Positions 23,378 to 32,460 of a stretch of 64,000 nucleotides of DNA are shown here, in pieces. Within the stretch, counting starts at the first letter, position 1. Each line of letters begins with the position of its first letter. The position numbers were made by a program, and so were the translations under genes. Origin of the DNA: Deltaproteobacteria bacterium (lineage in GTDB: Bacteria > Myxococcota_A > Polyangia > DRWM01 > JAAZOP01); the NCBI GenBank assembly GCA_016218815.1, contig JACRCX010000059.1, positions 62,001 through 126,000 of the forward strand, in the 5' to 3' direction. The notes beneath the pieces were generated by a model, which made no database searches, was not told where the DNA came from, and saw nothing but the letters and a program-made list of their open reading frames with translations.

Positions 23378-25567
23378 CTACCACCCCACGGCGGCCTGGA
23401 TCATCCACAAGCTGTGGGCGAGATCGTTGCTCGGATCCGCCGCGAGCTGACGCAGCTCCAGCCCGATCCACGTCCCGCCCGAGACGTACATGCCGATGCG
23501 CATGGCCCACGCCGCGTAGATGAAGCGGACCGTCTCGGAGGCGAACTCGCGGCCCTCACCGGCGGCCAGCGTGAGCGGATATCCCAGCTCGATCATCACG
23601 CCGACGTCCGTCCCGAGCGCCAGGCGCACGCCGGGTGCGAAACTCAGCAGGAAGGCGTAGTTCGGGTAGTAGCCGATGGCGTCGAACGGCAGGCCCGAGG
23701 TGTCCCCGGGGTACTCCGGCCACCCGGCGATCGCCGCGTCGACCCAGGCCAGGAGGTCCAGGTGGAACCATCGCGCCGCCGCCCACCCGAACAGCCGGCG
23801 CTCGTACGAGTACGCTCCCACGCCCGACGGGTCTCCCGTGTTGTCGCCGAAGGGACCCGCGAACGTCACGCCGCCCAGGATGATGTGCTGGTTGTCCCAG
23901 TCGGTCCAGTCGTCCGGGTAGCCGCAGTACCCTTCGCGGCAGAGCTGGTCGTACGGGCACTCCTTGTCGAGCGTGCAGGAGGTTCCCCCTCCCATGCTCT
24001 GGCACATGCCGTTGATGCAGGTGTACCCGAAGCTGCAGTCGCTCGGGTACACACAGCCGTACGACGGCGTCGGGGTGACCGGCGCGACGCACTGCCCGCC
24101 CTGGCAGATCTGCGGCCACGCGCACTCGTAGTCGGTCGTGCAGACGAACGACGTCGGAGCCGAGCAACGACCGCCCAGGCAGACGTCGGTGTAGCAGCAG
24201 TCCGTGTTGGACGTGCAGAAACGGCTCCCCCCGACGCAGGCGCCGCCGGCGCAGATCAGCGGGCGCGGGCAGTCGCAGTCCGAGACGCACGCCGTCACGG
24301 CGCTGGCGCACTGGCTCGTGTCGTTCGGATTCACGTGCTGGCAGTAGTAGTACTGCTTCAGCGTCTCGATGACGACCGACGGCTGCTGCACGAACCCGTC
24401 GTCGGTCTCGACCTGCACGAACCCCAGGTTCGGGTTGGCCAGGACCGCCGTGTACGCCAGCGCGGCCGCCTGCTCGAGCTGCGGCCACTCCTCGTCCGGC
24501 ACGCAGTCGAACGAGTCGCACCCGCGCTCGTACATCGACACCGCCACCGTGTCCCACAGGAAGCCCGCCAGCACGATCTGCGCCGCAGGCTCGGTGTCGG
24601 CCGCGCCGATCAGGTCCTGCACGTGGCCGCCGGCGCGCAACCCGGCCAGCCAGTCCAGGAGGCTCTCGTCGCCGGACTCGAAGCCGACCAGCAGCCGCGC
24701 CGCCTCCGCCGCGTAGAGCTGGTAGCCCGCCCAGCTCGGGTCCATCATCCGCTCGTCCGCCGCCCGGTCGAGCCCCTGCGCCAGGACCTTGTCGTAGTAC
24801 GCGCCCACGACCGGGTCGATCGGCACCACGAAGTTGATGTCCCGCGTCCCCGTGAAATACGACTCGGCGATCCCCACCAGCCCGGAGCCGGTGAACAACG
24901 GACCGCCCGAAATCCCCTCGTTGAGGTTCGTCGTCACCTGGTAGTGCCCGTCGTTGGTGATCCGCGACACCGTGCCCGTGAACAGCGCCGCCGTCGATTC
25001 GCTGACGTCCACAGGATAGCCGAAGGCCCAGATGTCCTCCCCCACGTTCGCCCGCGGGATCTCGTCGGCCGGCGGCATCGGCACCCAGACCGGGAACGAC
25101 AACGGCACGCGCAGGAAGGCGAAGTCCCACTGGTCGTCGAGGTACACGATCTCCGCCGCCACCGGCTCGGGGCTCCCCGGCGCCCACACCGACACCCCCG
25201 TCGCCCCCTCTACGACGTGCCTTGCCGTCAGGATCAGGCCGTCCTCCGAGACCACGGTCCCGGTGCCCCAGCCGATGTCCGGCACCACGATCTCCAGCGA
25301 GAAACCCTCGATCAGCTCCTCCGCGAGCTGCCCGACGACGATGACCCGGACGACCGCCTCCTGCGGAATCTCGTACTGCGCCGCGGCCGGCAGCGGAGCG
25401 CAAAGCAGCCCGAAAAGGACGAGCGAAGCCCCGAACAGTCCCGGCGGAACCGCACCCTTCAGGGTGCGGCTTCCCTCGCAGCGGCATCCGCGGGCTGAAG
25501 CCCGCGGTTCGGATATCGGAGTCGCTCGTCCCCCTGACGCTCGGCCCGACATGCGGCTAGCCACCAT
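23378..25567 (-). CDS. Secreted trypsin-like serine protease with Cys-rich tail; repeat inside N-terminus
   Basis: 729-aa exported chymotrypsin-fold protease. ATG 25567 has AAGGAGGGACC directly upstream, fixing the start. The catalytic triad is His117 (LTARHVVEG), Asp147 (DDQWDFAFLRV) and Ser219 (NEGISGGP). The signal peptide's hydrophobic core is only at residues 43-64 (cleavage near AAA-Q), because residues about 19-41 are encoded by a REP-like double hairpin lying between the start codon and the signal sequence. After the protease domain come helical segments, Cys-rich modules (about 420-560) and a C-terminal region with beta-strand character, possibly an outer-membrane anchor. Confidence 0.85.
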   Translation of the reverse strand: MVASRMSGRASGGRATPISEPRASARGCRCEGSRTLKGAVPPGLFGASLVLFGLLCAPLPAAAQYEIPQEAVVRVIVVGQLAEELIEGFSLEIVVPDIGWGTGTVVSEDGLILTARHVVEGATGVSVWAPGSPEPVAAEIVYLDDQWDFAFLRVPLSFPVWVPMPPADEIPRANVGEDIWAFGYPVDVSESTAALFTGTVSRITNDGHYQVTTNLNEGISGGPLFTGSGLVGIAESYFTGTRDINFVVPIDPVVGAYYDKVLAQGLDRAADERMMDPSWAGYQLYAAEAARLLVGFESGDESLLDWLAGLRAGGHVQDLIGAADTEPAAQIVLAGFLWDTVAVSMYERGCDSFDCVPDEEWPQLEQAAALAYTAVLANPNLGFVQVETDDGFVQQPSVVIETLKQYYYCQHVNPNDTSQCASAVTACVSDCDCPRPLICAGGACVGGSRFCTSNTDCCYTDVCLGGRCSAPTSFVCTTDYECAWPQICQGGQCVAPVTPTPSYGCVYPSDCSFGYTCINGMCQSMGGGTSCTLDKECPYDQLCREGYCGYPDDWTDWDNQHIILGGVTFAGPFGDNTGDPSGVGAYSYERRLFGWAAARWFHLDLLAWVDAAIAGWPEYPGDTSGLPFDAIGYYPNYAFLLSFAPGVRLALGTDVGVMIELGYPLTLAAGEGREFASETVRFIYAAWAMRIGMYVSGGTWIGLELRQLAADPSNDLAHSLWMIQAAVGW
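25447..25512 (-). repeat. REP-like double hairpin, copy D, within the protease coding sequence
   Basis: Arms GAACCGCACCCTTCAGGGTG and CCGCGGGCTGAAGCCCGCGG, in the copy B orientation. One arm shows a paired G-to-A and C-to-T change relative to the other copies (CGCACCC / GGGTGCG), keeping the stem. It encodes about 23 in-frame residues of the protease N-terminus. Confidence 0.9.
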
Positions 25568-25609
25568 GGTCCCTCCTTGCGGAGAAACCATAGCACGGTT
25601 GTGGGTCGC

Positions 25610-26821
25610 TTACTTGGCTCCGCAGGTCGTCGGGCAGGTGGTGGGACCGTCCGGCACCGGGTGCTCGCGGCTGAACGGCGAGATCTCCCGCAGCCGCGCG
25701 ATCACCGGCGGCAGCTCGCGCAGCACGTGCGCGACGTCCTCGTCCGTGTTGTAGCGCGACAGCGAGAGGCGCACCGAGCCGTGGGCGAAGGTGAAGGGAA
25801 CCCCCATCGCCCGCAGCACGTGCGACGGCTCGAGCGACCCCGAGGTGCAGGCCGAGCCGGAGCTGGCGCACACGCCGAGCCGGTCGAGCAGGAGCAGGAT
25901 CGCCTCGCCCTCCACGAACTCGAACGAGACGTTCGTCGTGTTCGGCAACCGCCGCTCGCGGCTGCCGTTGACGATCGTGTCCGGGACCCGCTCCAGCAGC
26001 CCCTGCTCCAGCTTGTCGCGCAGCGCCCGAACGCGCGTCTGCTCGTCGCCCAGGTGCCGGCCCGCCAGCTCCGCCGCCTTCCCCAGCGCCACGATGCCGG
26101 CCACGTTCTCCGTGCCCCCGCGCCGGTTGCGCTCCTGGTGCCCGCCGATCACCATCGGCCGGAACTTCGTGCCGCGTCGGATGTACAGCGCGCCCACGCC
26201 CTTGGGCGCGTGCAGCTTGTGGCCGGAGAGCGAGAGCAGGTCGATCGACGAGCGCTTCATGTCCATCGGGAGCTTGCCCACGGCCTGCACCGCGTCGGTG
26301 TGGAAGATCGCGCCGACCTCGTGCGCCATGCGCGCGATCTCCTCGACCGGGAACACGACCCCCGTCTCGTTGTTGGCCCACATCACCGAGACAATCGCCG
26401 TGCGCGTCGAGAGCGCGGCCCGCAGCTCGACCATGTCCAGGTTCCCGTCGCGGTCGACGGCGATGCGCACGATCTCGAAGCCCTTGCGCTCCAGGTGCTT
26501 GACCAGCGAGAGCACCGCCGGATGCTCCACGCGCGTCGTGATCACCTGCTTGCGGTCCGGAGAGGCCTCGAGCGCCGACAGGATCGCCGTGTTGTCGCTC
26601 TCGGTGCCGCACGAGGTGAAGAGGATCTCCGAGGTCAGCTCGGCGCCCAGGAGCGCGGCGAGCTCTCCGCGCGCCCGCTCGACGTCCGTGCCCACGTCGC
26701 CGCCGAACGCGTGCATCGAGGAAGGGTTGCCGTAGCGCTCGCGCAGGAACGGCAGCATCGCCTCGAGCACCTCGGGCGCCACCGCCGTCGTGGCGTTGTT
26801 GTCCAGGTAGACCGTCCTCAT
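25610..26821 (-). CDS. nifS: Cysteine desulfurase, NifS/IscS type
   Basis: 403-aa PLP enzyme that takes sulfur from cysteine for Fe-S cluster assembly. The N-terminus MRTVYLDNNATT is typical; the PLP Lys is K202 (SGHKLHAPKG) and the persulfide Cys is C325 within SSGSACTSG. Start ATG 26821 overlaps the nifU stop by 4 nt (ATGA), so the pair is translationally coupled and NifU is the likely scaffold. No nitrogenase genes lie nearby, so general Fe-S biogenesis is the expected role. The extreme C-terminus carries an extra CPTTC pair, which is unusual. Confidence 0.95.
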   Translation of the reverse strand: MRTVYLDNNATTAVAPEVLEAMLPFLRERYGNPSSMHAFGGDVGTDVERARGELAALLGAELTSEILFTSCGTESDNTAILSALEASPDRKQVITTRVEHPAVLSLVKHLERKGFEIVRIAVDRDGNLDMVELRAALSTRTAIVSVMWANNETGVVFPVEEIARMAHEVGAIFHTDAVQAVGKLPMDMKRSSIDLLSLSGHKLHAPKGVGALYIRRGTKFRPMVIGGHQERNRRGGTENVAGIVALGKAAELAGRHLGDEQTRVRALRDKLEQGLLERVPDTIVNGSRERRLPNTTNVSFEFVEGEAILLLLDRLGVCASSGSACTSGSLEPSHVLRAMGVPFTFAHGSVRLSLSRYNTDEDVAHVLRELPPVIARLREISPFSREHPVPDGPTTCPTTCGAK

Positions 26822-27687
26822 GACGCCGCGCCCTCCGTCTCGTCGAACGCGATCACGATCGAGTCCGCGACCAGCTCGCGCATCTTGTCCTGGATCCAGC
26901 CCGCGGTGAAGCCGGCCGAGCGGCAGCCGGCGCAGTGGCCGACGAGCGTCACGTGCACGGTGTCGCCGTCGATGTCGACCAGCTCCAGATCGCCGCCGTC
27001 CTTCTGCAGCACGGGGCGGATCTCGTGCTCGATCGTCTCCTGGATGAGCGCGATCTTCTTGAGCTGCGTCATCTTCCCCGCCGGCTTCGGGCGCGGCACC
27101 GGCTTCCGCGACTCCTCCTCGCGCACCTTGGCCAGGATGGCCTCGATCTCCGGAACGCAGGAGCCGCAGCCGCCGCCCGCCTTCGTGTAGTTCGTCACCT
27201 GTTCCGCGGTCCGCAGGTTGTTCTCCCGGATCGCCCGCTCGATCTTCTGGTCCGTCACCCCGAAGCAGTGACAGACGATCGCGCCCTCGTCGTGGACGTC
27301 CGGCCCGCGCTGTTCGCCCCGCATGGCCGCCACGGCCGCCTCGAGCGCCTCGCGTCCCATGACCGAGCAGTGCATCTTCTCCTGCGGAATCCCGCCCAGG
27401 AACTCGGCGATGTCCTGGTTCGTGATCTTCAGCGCGTCCTCGATGGTCTTGCCGATGACCATCTCCGTGAGCGCGCTGGCCGAGGCGATGGCGGAGCCGC
27501 AGCCGAAGGTCTTGAAGGTGGCCTTCTCGATGATCTTCGACTTGGGGTTGACCTTGATGAAGAAGGTGAGGGCGTCGCCGCACGCGATCGAGCCGACCTC
27601 CCCCTTGCCGTCGGCGTCGCTCATGGCGCCGACGTTCCGGGGGTTGAAGAAGTGGTCCTTGAGCTTCTCGGAATAGTCCCAAGCCAT
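26818..27687 (-). CDS. nifU: NifU Fe-S cluster assembly scaffold
   Basis: 289-aa three-domain scaffold. The N-terminal IscU-like domain has Cys36, Cys63 and Cys107; the central [2Fe-2S] domain has Cys139, Cys141, Cys174 and Cys177 (CHC ... GGGCGSC); the C-terminal Nfu domain has CAGC (Cys252, Cys255). All nine expected cysteines are present, as in Azotobacter NifU. Followed by nifS with a 4-nt overlap. No IscR or ferredoxin gene is next to it. Divergent from the SNF2 helicase gene across a 141-nt gap. Confidence 0.96.
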   Translation of the reverse strand: MAWDYSEKLKDHFFNPRNVGAMSDADGKGEVGSIACGDALTFFIKVNPKSKIIEKATFKTFGCGSAIASASALTEMVIGKTIEDALKITNQDIAEFLGGIPQEKMHCSVMGREALEAAVAAMRGEQRGPDVHDEGAIVCHCFGVTDQKIERAIRENNLRTAEQVTNYTKAGGGCGSCVPEIEAILAKVREEESRKPVPRPKPAGKMTQLKKIALIQETIEHEIRPVLQKDGGDLELVDIDGDTVHVTLVGHCAGCRSAGFTAGWIQDKMRELVADSIVIAFDETEGAAS

Positions 27688-27828
27688 CGTCGCCTCCGTA
27701 CGGGCACTCCCCTCCGCCCGGCGTCGGCACCATAAGTAGTCGAAGGGCGTAGATCAACTCGAAGATCCGGCGATGCCGGCCGAGCGGCCGATGGAAGCGA
27801 CCTTCGCGACCTGATAGGTTCCAGCGCC

Positions 27829-30576
27829 GTGGCGACTCCTGTGGCCGATGGGGACAAGACGGCCGGCGCGACCTCCTCGGAGCTCGCGGCGGCGCTTTCC
27901 CCGCACGGCAAGGTCTACCTGGCCTCGTCACCCTCGGATGGGCCACCCCTCGGCCCCGCCGCCTCCAGGCGGATCGAACGCGCGTTCGAGAAGGGACACG
28001 GTCACGGCCTCCTGCACCTGGGCGCCGTCGAGACCGCCACCGAACTGCCGCCCACCCTCGCGTTCTGGCGCAACGTGAGCCGCCTGTTCATGACCCGCCT
28101 CTGCGCCGCCCCGGACCTCGCCTCGAACTACCGCACGGTCGACCTCCCGCCCCCCGACGACGAGCTGGCGCCCCTGGCGGACGCGGCCCCGCCGATGACC
28201 GGAGGCGAGTACCTGACCGGCGAGGTTCTGTGGAGCCTGTGGTCGGACGTGAGTGCCGCGTTCCGGGTCGAGGTGGCCGAAGCGGCCGGCGGGCTCGGGG
28301 AGTGGCTGGCCCGCTGCGATCGCGCCTGGAGCCTCGTCGGCCGCGTCTGCCTCCACCTCGCCGAAAACAAACGCGACCCCCAGGCCCCCTTCGCGTTCCT
28401 CGCCACCTACGCCACACGCGTCTCCGACCGCGCCCGCGTCCAGCACGTGCCCCTCGGCCGCGCCCTCCAGGAATACGCCGGCGAGCAGAACCGCGCCGCA
28501 CTGCTCAACCTCCTCCTGCCCGTGCAGAAAGCGGCCGCACAGAGCAAGCTCCTGCGCGAGCTCGTGGACTCGGGCGAGGTCTTTCACCCGCTGGCCTGGA
28601 CCCCGCGCGACGCCTACCGCTTCCTCATGGACATCCCGCTCTTCGAGGCGAGCGGCCTCGTCGTGCGCGTGCCGGACTGGTGGAACCCGAAGCGCCCGCC
28701 GCGGCCCCAGGTCAGCGTCACCGTCGGCAAGAACGCCGCGTCCTCGCTCGGCGTCGACGGCCTCCTGGATTTCTCGGTCGCCCTGACGCTCGACGGTGAA
28801 CCGCTCTCCCGCGAGGAATGGGAGCGCATCGCGGCCGCAACGGACGGACTGGCCCTGATCAAGGGCAAGTGGGTGGAACTCGACCGGCAGAAGCTGGATG
28901 CCGTGCTCCAGCACTGGAAGTCGGTCCAGCGCCACGCGGGGCGAGACGGCGTGTCATTCGTCGAAGCGCTGCGCCTGTTGGCGGGCGCCGCCATCACCCC
29001 GGGCGAGGAGCCAGGCGGACCGGAGGCGCCGGCCGAATGGTCGAAGGTGATCGCAGGCGATTGGCTGGCGCGAACGCTCGCCGGCTTGCGCTCCCCGGAC
29101 GGCCTCGGTCCCGCCGACCCCGGCGCCGAGCTGCGCACGACGCTGCGGCCGTACCAGCAGGTCGGCGTCCGCTGGCTGTGGCTGCTGGATGCGCTCGGCC
29201 TGGGAGGCTGCCTGGCGGACGACATGGGCCTGGGCAAGACGGTGCAGGTGATCGCCCTGCTCCTGCTCCTGCGGCGGCGGTCGCCGGCCGGCACCAGCCT
29301 GCTCGTCCTGCCGGCGTCGCTCCTGGCCAACTGGAAGTCGGAGCTGGACCGCTTCGCACCGGCACTGCGCGTCCTCATCGCCCACCCGTCCGCCATGCCC
29401 GCCAAGGAGCTGGCGGCGCTGCCGCCCGCGCGAGTGGCGAAGGTCGATGTCGTGCTGACGAGCTACGGCTCGCTGCTGCGCCTCCCCTGGCTCCAGGAGC
29501 GCGAGTGGAGCGTCGTCGTGCTCGACGAAGCGCAGGCGATCAAGAACCCGGGCGCCAAACAGACCCGCGCGGCGAAGAAACTCCGCGCCCGCACGCGCCT
29601 CGCGCTCACCGGCACGCCGCTCGAGAACCGGCTCTCGGATCTGTGGTCGCTCTTCGACTTCGCCTGCCCCGGACTGCTCGGCTCCGCACAGGCGTTCGGC
29701 CGCTTCGTCAAGCGCCTCGACGCACGCGAGCGCGACGCGTACGCACCGCTGCGCAACCTCGTGCGCCCCTACATCCTGCGCCGGCTGAAGACCGACAAGT
29801 CCGTGATCGCCGACCTGCCGGACAAGACCGAGCTCCGGGCCTTCTGCGGTCTGACCAGGGTGCAGGCCGCGCTCTACCAGCAGGCCGTGGACGAGCTCGC
29901 GAAGCGGCTGGACAAGGTCGCCGGCATCGAGCGGCGCGGGACGGTGCTCGCGTTCCTGATGCGCCTGAAGCAGATCTGCAACCACCCCTCGCAGTGGCTC
30001 GGCGACAACGCCTACGCTCCGGGCGACAGCGGCAAGTTCGCGCGCCTGCGCGAGCTGGGCGAGGAGATCGCCTCCCGCCAGGAGAAGGCGCTGGTCTTCA
30101 CGCAGTTCCGAGAAATGACCTCGCCGCTGCTGGAGTTCCTTCAGCAGGTCTTCGGGCGACCGGGTCTGGTCCTGCACGGCGAAACGCCCGTCGGCAAGCG
30201 CCAGGGCCTCGTCGACGCGTTCCAGCGCGACGACGGCCCGCCGTTCTTCGTCCTGTCGCTCAAAGCGGGGGGCAAGGGACTCAACCTCACCGCCGCCTCC
30301 CATGTGCTGCACTTCGACCGCTGGTGGAACCCGGCCGTGGAAGACCAGGCCACCGACCGCGCCTTCCGCATCGGCCAGCAGAAGAACGTCCTCGTGCACA
30401 AGTTCGTCTGCCGCGGCACGGTCGAGGAGAAGATCGACTCCCTCATCGAGGGCAAGCGCGGACTCGCTACCGAGGTCCTCGCCGGCGGCGGCGAGCCGCT
30501 CCTCACCGAGCTGCCGGACGACGAACTCCTCCGCCTCGTGTCGCTTGACATCCGCAGCGCCCTCGCCGAAGGATGA
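27829..30576 (+). CDS. SNF2/Rad54-family helicase-like ATPase
   Basis: 915-aa Swi2/Snf2 ATPase, predicted to translocate on DNA and remodel protein-DNA complexes. An N-terminal region of about 440 aa typical of bacterial SNF2 proteins precedes the motor. Motif I is DDMGLGKT (464-471), motif II DEAQ (566-569), then TGTPLENRLSDLWSLF, and the C-lobe includes LKAGGKGLNLTAA, HFDRWWNPAVEDQATDRAFRIGQ. Start is GTG 27829. The SWIM-domain gene 70 nt downstream is a frequent partner in bacteria. Confidence 0.93.
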   Translation: MATPVADGDKTAGATSSELAAALSPHGKVYLASSPSDGPPLGPAASRRIERAFEKGHGHGLLHLGAVETATELPPTLAFWRNVSRLFMTRLCAAPDLASNYRTVDLPPPDDELAPLADAAPPMTGGEYLTGEVLWSLWSDVSAAFRVEVAEAAGGLGEWLARCDRAWSLVGRVCLHLAENKRDPQAPFAFLATYATRVSDRARVQHVPLGRALQEYAGEQNRAALLNLLLPVQKAAAQSKLLRELVDSGEVFHPLAWTPRDAYRFLMDIPLFEASGLVVRVPDWWNPKRPPRPQVSVTVGKNAASSLGVDGLLDFSVALTLDGEPLSREEWERIAAATDGLALIKGKWVELDRQKLDAVLQHWKSVQRHAGRDGVSFVEALRLLAGAAITPGEEPGGPEAPAEWSKVIAGDWLARTLAGLRSPDGLGPADPGAELRTTLRPYQQVGVRWLWLLDALGLGGCLADDMGLGKTVQVIALLLLLRRRSPAGTSLLVLPASLLANWKSELDRFAPALRVLIAHPSAMPAKELAALPPARVAKVDVVLTSYGSLLRLPWLQEREWSVVVLDEAQAIKNPGAKQTRAAKKLRARTRLALTGTPLENRLSDLWSLFDFACPGLLGSAQAFGRFVKRLDARERDAYAPLRNLVRPYILRRLKTDKSVIADLPDKTELRAFCGLTRVQAALYQQAVDELAKRLDKVAGIERRGTVLAFLMRLKQICNHPSQWLGDNAYAPGDSGKFARLRELGEEIASRQEKALVFTQFREMTSPLLEFLQQVFGRPGLVLHGETPVGKRQGLVDAFQRDDGPPFFVLSLKAGGKGLNLTAASHVLHFDRWWNPAVEDQATDRAFRIGQQKNVLVHKFVCRGTVEEKIDSLIEGKRGLATEVLAGGGEPLLTELPDDELLRLVSLDIRSALAEG

Positions 30577-30646
30577 CCCCGACTTCCTGGCGAGCGTGCG
30601 GCCAGGCGGTCCCCCCGGGTGAACGCACGCGGGAGGAATGCGAACG

Positions 30647-31795
30647 ATGGGATGGGGCGGCTGGAACCGGGAATGGCGGCCGTACGTGCCGGTGTGGCAG
30701 CGCCGGCAGCTCGCGGAGCGGAAACTCGCCAAACTGCGGAAGAAGGGACCGCCGCCGGATCCCGTCGACATTCCCGGGCGCGAGATCGCGACGACGTTCT
30801 GGGGCCGCGCGTGGTGCGACAACCTCGAGGCGTACAGCGACTTCGAGAACCGGCTGCCGCGAGGGCGGACCTACGTGCGCAACGGCTCGGTCGTCGATCT
30901 GCGGATCGAGTCCGGCAAGGTCGTCGCGCTCGTGTCCGGCTCCGACCTCTACACCGTCCAGGTCGGCATCCGCCCGCTCGACCCCCGGCGCTGGACGTCG
31001 ATTCGCCAGGCATGCGCCGGCGGCATCGACTCGCTCGTCGAGCTGCTCCAGGGCCGCTTCTCCCGCGGCGTCATGGAGGTCATCACGCGCAAGGGGACGG
31101 GGTTGTTCCCCGCGCCGGGCGAGCTCACGATGAAGTGTTCGTGCCCCGACTGGGCGACGATGTGCAAGCATGTGGCGGCGACCCTGTACGGCGTCGGCGC
31201 GCGTCTCGACGAGCACCCCGAGCTGCTCTTCGTCCTGCGCCACGTGGACCACACGGAGCTCATCCGCGAGGCGGGCCGTGCCGCGGCGCTCGACCGCGGC
31301 GCCGCACCCGCCAGCGCCAGGGTGTTGCCCGACGCTGACCTCGGCGGGTTGTTCGGCATCGAGCTGGATGCGTCGCGCGCGGCGTCCCCCGCGACGTCCC
31401 CCCGCGCGGCCGCCAAGCCCCGCCGTGGCGTCCTGTCGGCCTCGCCGTCGCCTCGGTCGCGTGCGGCCGCGAAGTCCCGCTCTTCGGTCCCGGTGGCGGC
31501 CCCGTCGGCCCCGTCCCCCGTCGTCGCCCGCGCCCTTCAAGTCGTTTCGGCTTCTGCTTCCTCGTCACAGGCGACTCGTCGGGCGGTGGCGAAGGCGCCC
31601 CGCGTGAAGGCCCCGGCGCCCGCGAAGAAGAAGTCGCTGTCGGTCAAGGTCGCCGCGGCGCGCCGTCTGCAAGGCCAGTACCTCGGCCTGTTGCGCCTCC
31701 TCCCCGCGTCCCTCAAGCAGAAGGTCAGGACGGTCGCGAGGGTCTCGGGTCTCGCCGCCGCCGTCGCCCTGATGAAGACCTTCGTCATCTGCTGA
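30647..31795 (+). CDS. SWIM zinc-finger protein with Lys/Ala-rich tail
   Basis: 382 aa. ATG 30647 is chosen over 30638 because GGGAGGA lies 8 nt upstream of it. The conserved bacterial SWIM-partner N-terminus (GREIATTFWGRAWC) is followed by the zinc motif C164-x-C166 ... C173-x-H175 (CSCPDWATMCKH). From about residue 245 the protein becomes low-complexity Ala/Ser/Pro/Lys/Arg, like histone H1-type tails, which would bind nucleic acid. Likely works with the SNF2 ATPase encoded just upstream. Confidence 0.88.
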   Translation: MGWGGWNREWRPYVPVWQRRQLAERKLAKLRKKGPPPDPVDIPGREIATTFWGRAWCDNLEAYSDFENRLPRGRTYVRNGSVVDLRIESGKVVALVSGSDLYTVQVGIRPLDPRRWTSIRQACAGGIDSLVELLQGRFSRGVMEVITRKGTGLFPAPGELTMKCSCPDWATMCKHVAATLYGVGARLDEHPELLFVLRHVDHTELIREAGRAAALDRGAAPASARVLPDADLGGLFGIELDASRAASPATSPRAAAKPRRGVLSASPSPRSRAAAKSRSSVPVAAPSAPSPVVARALQVVSASASSSQATRRAVAKAPRVKAPAPAKKKSLSVKVAAARRLQGQYLGLLRLLPASLKQKVRTVARVSGLAAAVALMKTFVIC

Positions 31796-31856
31796 CCGCT
31801 CGACCCCGACCGTCGAGCGGGCGGCTCGGCACGTCTTCGGGCCACTCCCCAGCCCA

Positions 31857-32024
31857 CTACGCGCTGGTTCCCTTCCTCCGGCCGGCCGCCCGACGTTCCC
31901 GCATGGCCTTGATGATCTCGTCCACGGCCTCCGTGAGGCCGAGGTAGCCGTGATCGGATGGTCCGGGGTCGCGATCGTCTTCCCGGGCCTCCGCCTCCGC
32001 CGGGACTTCTGTCGCCGGGAGCAC
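31857..32024 (-). CDS. Possible small protein (55 aa), acidic then basic
   Basis: The interval 31796-32220 has no large gene. On the minus strand a short frame from GTG 32024 to TAG 31857 shows plausible coding character: an acidic segment (EVPAEAEAREDDRDPG) followed by an amphipathic helix and basic end (LTEAVDEIIKAMRERRAAGR). The region neighbours toxin-antitoxin genes, where small antitoxin-like proteins are common. No ribosome site or family match is seen; it may be chance in GC-rich DNA. Confidence 0.25.
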   Translation of the reverse strand: MLPATEVPAEAEAREDDRDPGPSDHGYLGLTEAVDEIIKAMRERRAAGRRKGTSA

Positions 32025-32220
32025 GTCATGGCCGGCCCGGGATCCCCCGGTGGTCGTGGAGGATCGGGAGGGCTGGCGAGCCGATGCCCAGCCGCAGCAC
32101 GATCACGAAGTGCCATGGCCTGAACGAAGGCGCCACCGCAAACTGACGCCGCCCGCGGTGTGTCATAGTGGGAGCGTTGTGGTCGGACGGGCGACACGAC
32201 GGGCGATCGCGAGGAGACGC

Positions 32221-32460
32221 ATGGGTGGACCAAGACCGGACGGGCAAGGCATCGAGGTGGTGTACGAGGGCGGCGTCTTCCGGCCGGTTCGTCCGCTGCG
32301 GGGGGTGGAGGAACACCGGCGCGCCTGCGTCATTCTCGAACCTCCGGCCGGAGCCGGAACCAGATTCGCGGACCCGGGATGGAGCCTGAGCCCGGAAGAA
32401 GCGGACGAAATGGCCCGCGTGGTCGACGCCGAGTTCGACAGGATCGAGGATGACTGGTAG
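32221..32460 (+). CDS. DUF104 / AF2212-like antitoxin
   Basis: 79-aa protein with the DUF104 opening IEVVYEGGVFRPVRPL, a small beta fold that serves as antitoxin to PIN-domain VapC toxins. ATG 32221 follows GCGAGGAGACGC. It overlaps the downstream VapC gene by 11 nt, the usual antitoxin-first order. A C-terminal helix (SPEEADEMARVVDAEFDRI) would wrap the toxin. The partner is interrupted (next entry), so the antitoxin may now be an orphan. Confidence 0.85.
   Translation: MGGPRPDGQGIEVVYEGGVFRPVRPLRGVEEHRRACVILEPPAGAGTRFADPGWSLSPEEADEMARVVDAEFDRIEDDW

Noticed and set aside
25610..27687. Nitrogen-fixation locus
   Set aside because: Only NifU and NifS are present; these serve general Fe-S assembly in many bacteria and no nifHDK or accessory genes are nearby.
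31565..32233. A 222-codon minus-strand frame covering the end of the SWIM gene
   Set aside because: Arg/Pro/Ser-rich with no start signal; it overlaps the SWIM gene tail on the opposite strand.
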